6,453 nt of DNA from contig CAIUHB010000182.1 in NCBI GenBank assembly GCA_903898855.1, positions 1 through 6,453 on the forward strand. The letters run 5' to 3'. Below are positions 4,696 through 6,453 of this stretch, in pieces. The position numbers and the translations under genes were made by a program. This stretch comes from an uncultured Actinomycetes bacterium (GTDB taxonomy: Bacteria; Actinomycetota; Actinomycetes; Nanopelagicales; Nanopelagicaceae). Every line of letters starts with the position of its first letter. The first letter of the stretch is position 1. The notes under the pieces were generated by a model. That model was not told the DNA's origin. It saw only the letters and a program-made list of their open reading frames with translations, and searched no databases.

Positions 4696-5619
4696 CTAGT
4701 TCTCTTCCTCCTCCTCAATAATCTCTTCAATTACTTTAACCCGGCGCAACTGCTCCGCCGCCTGCTCATGAAGTCCCTGGGCCTCATAAATCTCGGCCAC
4801 TAACTTCTCCAAGTGGACTACAGCCGGCCAATATGGATCTCCATCGGCAAACATGTGCCCCTTACAAATCGAGAAGTACTCAAGCGCTGAGTCGTACTCG
4901 CCTAGTACCTTCTTTGCCAATCCCATACGTCCATTAGCCCACGTTAAGCGATATGGATGTTGGGTAATGTCGGCAAAGTCCAACGCCTTCTGAGCATAGA
5001 AGAGTGATTCCATTCCGTTACCCAACTTGGCGTAACACAGAGCAATCTCCTCGTCGCAAAATGCAACTTGCCACGGATTCTTCAAATTCTTAAATACCTC
5101 GCGCGACTTCAAGAAATGTTCCAAGCTCTCTTGCCAGCGCAGCATCTTTCCGAGTGCAAAACCACAATGCCCATAAGTCATGCCCAAAGTTTCTTCGCTG
5201 AGATCTGGATTTACTTCCTCCAGCGCCGCTTTGTAAACCTCGTAGGACTTCTCCCAGTTCTTTGCCGAGTACCAATAGTCGCCCTCTTCAATTAAGGCGC
5301 GATACAAGTCCTTATCGCCGATCTCTTTGTATAACTCAACCGCACGATGCGCAGCACTCGCCGCTTCTTCATATCGCTTTAACGCTCGAAGCGACCAACC
5401 AATACTTTGATAGACATGTCCGAGCGCAGCCGAACTCGCTGTGGCTCCCATAGATTCATAAACTTCGCGAGCTGTCTCACTCATTGCTAGCGACTCTTTG
5501 TGATCTCCTTTATGAAATGCTTTATGCCCTAACTCCATTAAGGCTTGTGCTTTCTCATCACTATCGCCCTTGGATACTTGGGCCCAGAGTTCTTGCTCGT
5601 TCTTTTCTTTGCGTGCCAT
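4696..5619 (-). CDS. TPR-repeat protein, paralogue of the gene at 1883-2785
   Basis: A 307-aa soluble protein of tandem TPR-like helical hairpins at about residues 23-57, 68-100, 106-139, 146-178, 186-219, 226-257 and 264-297, ending in an acidic tail (EEIIEEEEEN). It aligns without gaps to the other TPR protein over the first 100 residues: ELW at 10-12, EL at 29-30, GA at 58-59 and LKR at 80-82 occupy identical positions, and I count 31 identities there. The C-termini also correspond, except for the acidic extension. There is no signal peptide or catalytic domain, so a protein-interaction scaffold is likely. AAAGG lies 6 nt before the ATG. A 176-bp region separates it from the divergent exonuclease gene. 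No partner gene follows it, unlike the first paralogue, which is followed by a zinc ribbon. Confidence 0.85.
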   Translation of the reverse strand: MARKEKNEQELWAQVSKGDSDEKAQALMELGHKAFHKGDHKESLAMSETAREVYESMGATASSAALGHVYQSIGWSLRALKRYEEAASAAHRAVELYKEIGDKDLYRALIEEGDYWYSAKNWEKSYEVYKAALEEVNPDLSEETLGMTYGHCGFALGKMLRWQESLEHFLKSREVFKNLKNPWQVAFCDEEIALCYAKLGNGMESLFYAQKALDFADITQHPYRLTWANGRMGLAKKVLGEYDSALEYFSICKGHMFADGDPYWPAVVHLEKLVAEIYEAQGLHEQAAEQLRRVKVIEEIIEEEEEN

Positions 5620-5685
5620 GTTCTGCCTTTCGACCCCATCGCCGGTGACGGATATCCGGCTGGGGGAGTAGGAAATTACCCCCGG

Positions 5686-5697
5686 CCACTGACAATG
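5686..5697 (-). promoter_or_regulatory. Upstream motif shared with the other TPR gene
   Basis: CCACTGACAATG (plus strand) differs by one base from CCACTGACAGTG upstream of the paralogous TPR gene at 2823-2834. It lies 67-78 bp before this TPR start. On the minus strand it contains TTGTCA, which could act as a -35 element, but no well-spaced -10 was found. It could equally be an operator. Confidence 0.3.
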
Positions 5698-5783
5698 GCG
5701 GGGAGGTGGGGCATAGTTCAGGAAAGGGTGTTAGGGCATAAATCGGACATTTCTTGCTCGGTCAGTTTGTCACTAGCCTGCCT

Positions 5784-5789
5784 TAGCCT
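5784..5789 (+). promoter_or_regulatory. Candidate -10 element of the exonuclease gene
   Basis: TAGCCT is followed by exactly 6 nt (TACCCC) and the ATG at 5796. No Shine-Dalgarno is present, so a leaderless transcript is likely. The hexamer is the second copy of a TAGCCT direct repeat (also 5774-5779). Confidence 0.45.
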
Positions 5790-5795
5790 TACCCC

Positions 5796-6453
5796 ATGAG
5801 CTTTCCAGGCTTCCTGACCCTCATCGACTTTGAGGCGACCTCCCGTCATTCAGCCGTTGCCCGGGCCACCGAGATCGGTCTTATTGCACTCGATGAGAAT
5901 CTCAACGAGGTAGCCAGATACACCACGGTCATAAAGCCGCCGGTTCCTATTGATCCCAAGGCTCAAGAAATTATGCAACTCTCCACTGCGGAGATAAATC
6001 GTGCCCACTCATTTAAGGATTACTGGCCCGATATCTATCCATTTATTAATAACAGAGTTCTGGTCGCTCACAATGCTGAATATGACATGGGCGTACTCGC
6101 CAATGAATTACACGCAATCGATATGGATGCACAAATCGCCTCCCTCTGCACGCTGCAAATGGCGTTTAGAACCCTCAAAGGCATTACCAAGAACCAAAAG
6201 CTCGGGACCATCGCCGAACACTTTGGAATTACTTTTGACGCCCACCAAGCCCTAGATGATGCCGAAGTAGCCGGGAAGATCCTCAAGGAGATGCTCGCGC
6301 TTACTCCAAGTGAATATATGGAGTTAGGCAAAGCCGCAGATCGCGTTCACGAACTCCCAGCACCTACTTATTCCGCCAATGCTGCAAGCCCACGAGTTAT
6401 CACCAAGAATCCCTATACAGGTGAAGTAATAGCCCAAAGAGTTGAAGTCGAGC
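5796..6453 (+). CDS. DEDDh 3'-5' exonuclease, DnaQ epsilon-like (partial)
   Basis: About 219 residues are visible before the window ends. All DEDDh exonuclease motifs are present: Asp11 and Glu13 in LTLIDFEAT (Exo I), Asp97 in LVAHNAEYDMGVL (Exo II), and His150 and Asp155 in DAHQALDDAEVAG (Exo III). These bind two metal ions and hydrolyse DNA or RNA 3' ends. The exonuclease domain ends near residue 175. A linker follows (PAPTYSANAASPRVITKNPYTGEV), so the complete protein has more C-terminal sequence, perhaps a BRCT domain as in some relatives; that part is out of view. It could be a proofreading-type subunit or a stand-alone repair or RNA exonuclease; the sequence does not separate these. ATG 5796 is the natural start because it gives the motif spacing expected of the family. 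The start lacks a ribosome binding site and follows a TAGCCT hexamer by 6 nt. Confidence 0.9.
   Translation, partial: MSFPGFLTLIDFEATSRHSAVARATEIGLIALDENLNEVARYTTVIKPPVPIDPKAQEIMQLSTAEINRAHSFKDYWPDIYPFINNRVLVAHNAEYDMGVLANELHAIDMDAQIASLCTLQMAFRTLKGITKNQKLGTIAEHFGITFDAHQALDDAEVAGKILKEMLALTPSEYMELGKAADRVHELPAPTYSANAASPRVITKNPYTGEVIAQRVEVE

Larger units (their letters stand above)
5620..5795. other. Divergent intergenic region with a GC-rich stem-loop
   Basis: This 176-bp gap holds the control regions of the leftward TPR gene and the rightward exonuclease gene. Nearest the TPR gene are a perfect palindrome CGGATATCCG (5649-5658) and an inverted repeat GGCTGGGGG (5658-5666) / CCCCCGGCC (5679-5687). 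As plus-strand RNA the latter forms a 9-bp stem with one G-U pair; on the minus strand it has one A-C mismatch. No T-run follows, so it is not a standard terminator. No ORF was credible here. Confidence 0.4.

Noticed and set aside
6001..6331. Open frames on both strands at the right end
   Set aside because: Both overlap the exonuclease, whose frame carries all DEDDh motifs.

Overview
The window looks like chromosomal DNA of a moderate-GC actinobacterium. Composition is roughly 40-50% GC over most genes. GTG and TTG start codons are used, and several genes seem to be transcribed without a leader: a TAnnnT-like -10 hexamer sits exactly 6 nt before the start codon and no Shine-Dalgarno is present. 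Leaderless transcription is common in Actinobacteria. A freshwater planktonic lineage (Nanopelagicales-like) is my guess from this style; it is not proven by any marker here.

Left end (1-1180): a cut-off leftward gene begins with a signal-peptide-like stretch. Divergent from it, a rightward pair encodes a DUF167 (YggU-like) protein and an alpha/beta hydrolase, overlapping by ATGA. The hydrolase has His at the nucleophile position and Lys where the catalytic His is expected.

Leftward block (1189-3001): transcription order is a small Cys-x-Cys-Gly-Trp protein (51 aa), a TPR protein, a 39-aa zinc ribbon and a CX5R tyrosine/dual-specificity phosphatase. The two small genes are easily missed. The 51-aa gene lies in a GC-rich patch (about 61%) unlike its surroundings. 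A possible promoter for the block lies at 3162-3190.

Middle (3131-4669): an AT-rich spacer, a leftward CPBP-family membrane protease, and then a rightward pair: an unrecognised 56-aa basic ORF followed by an overlapping PIN-domain protein. The pair has toxin-antitoxin layout. A long inverted repeat covers the -10 hexamer and start codon of the first ORF and is a candidate autoregulatory operator.

Right end (4696-6453): a second leftward TPR protein is an ungapped paralogue of the first over at least its first 100 residues, and both share a 12-base upstream motif. Divergent from it is a DEDDh exonuclease (DnaQ epsilon-like) that runs off the window.

The window appears to hold conserved genes at both ends with an accessory stretch between them: a TPR paralogue pair separated by a membrane protease and a PIN module. 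No tRNA, rRNA, CRISPR array or intact mobile element was seen.
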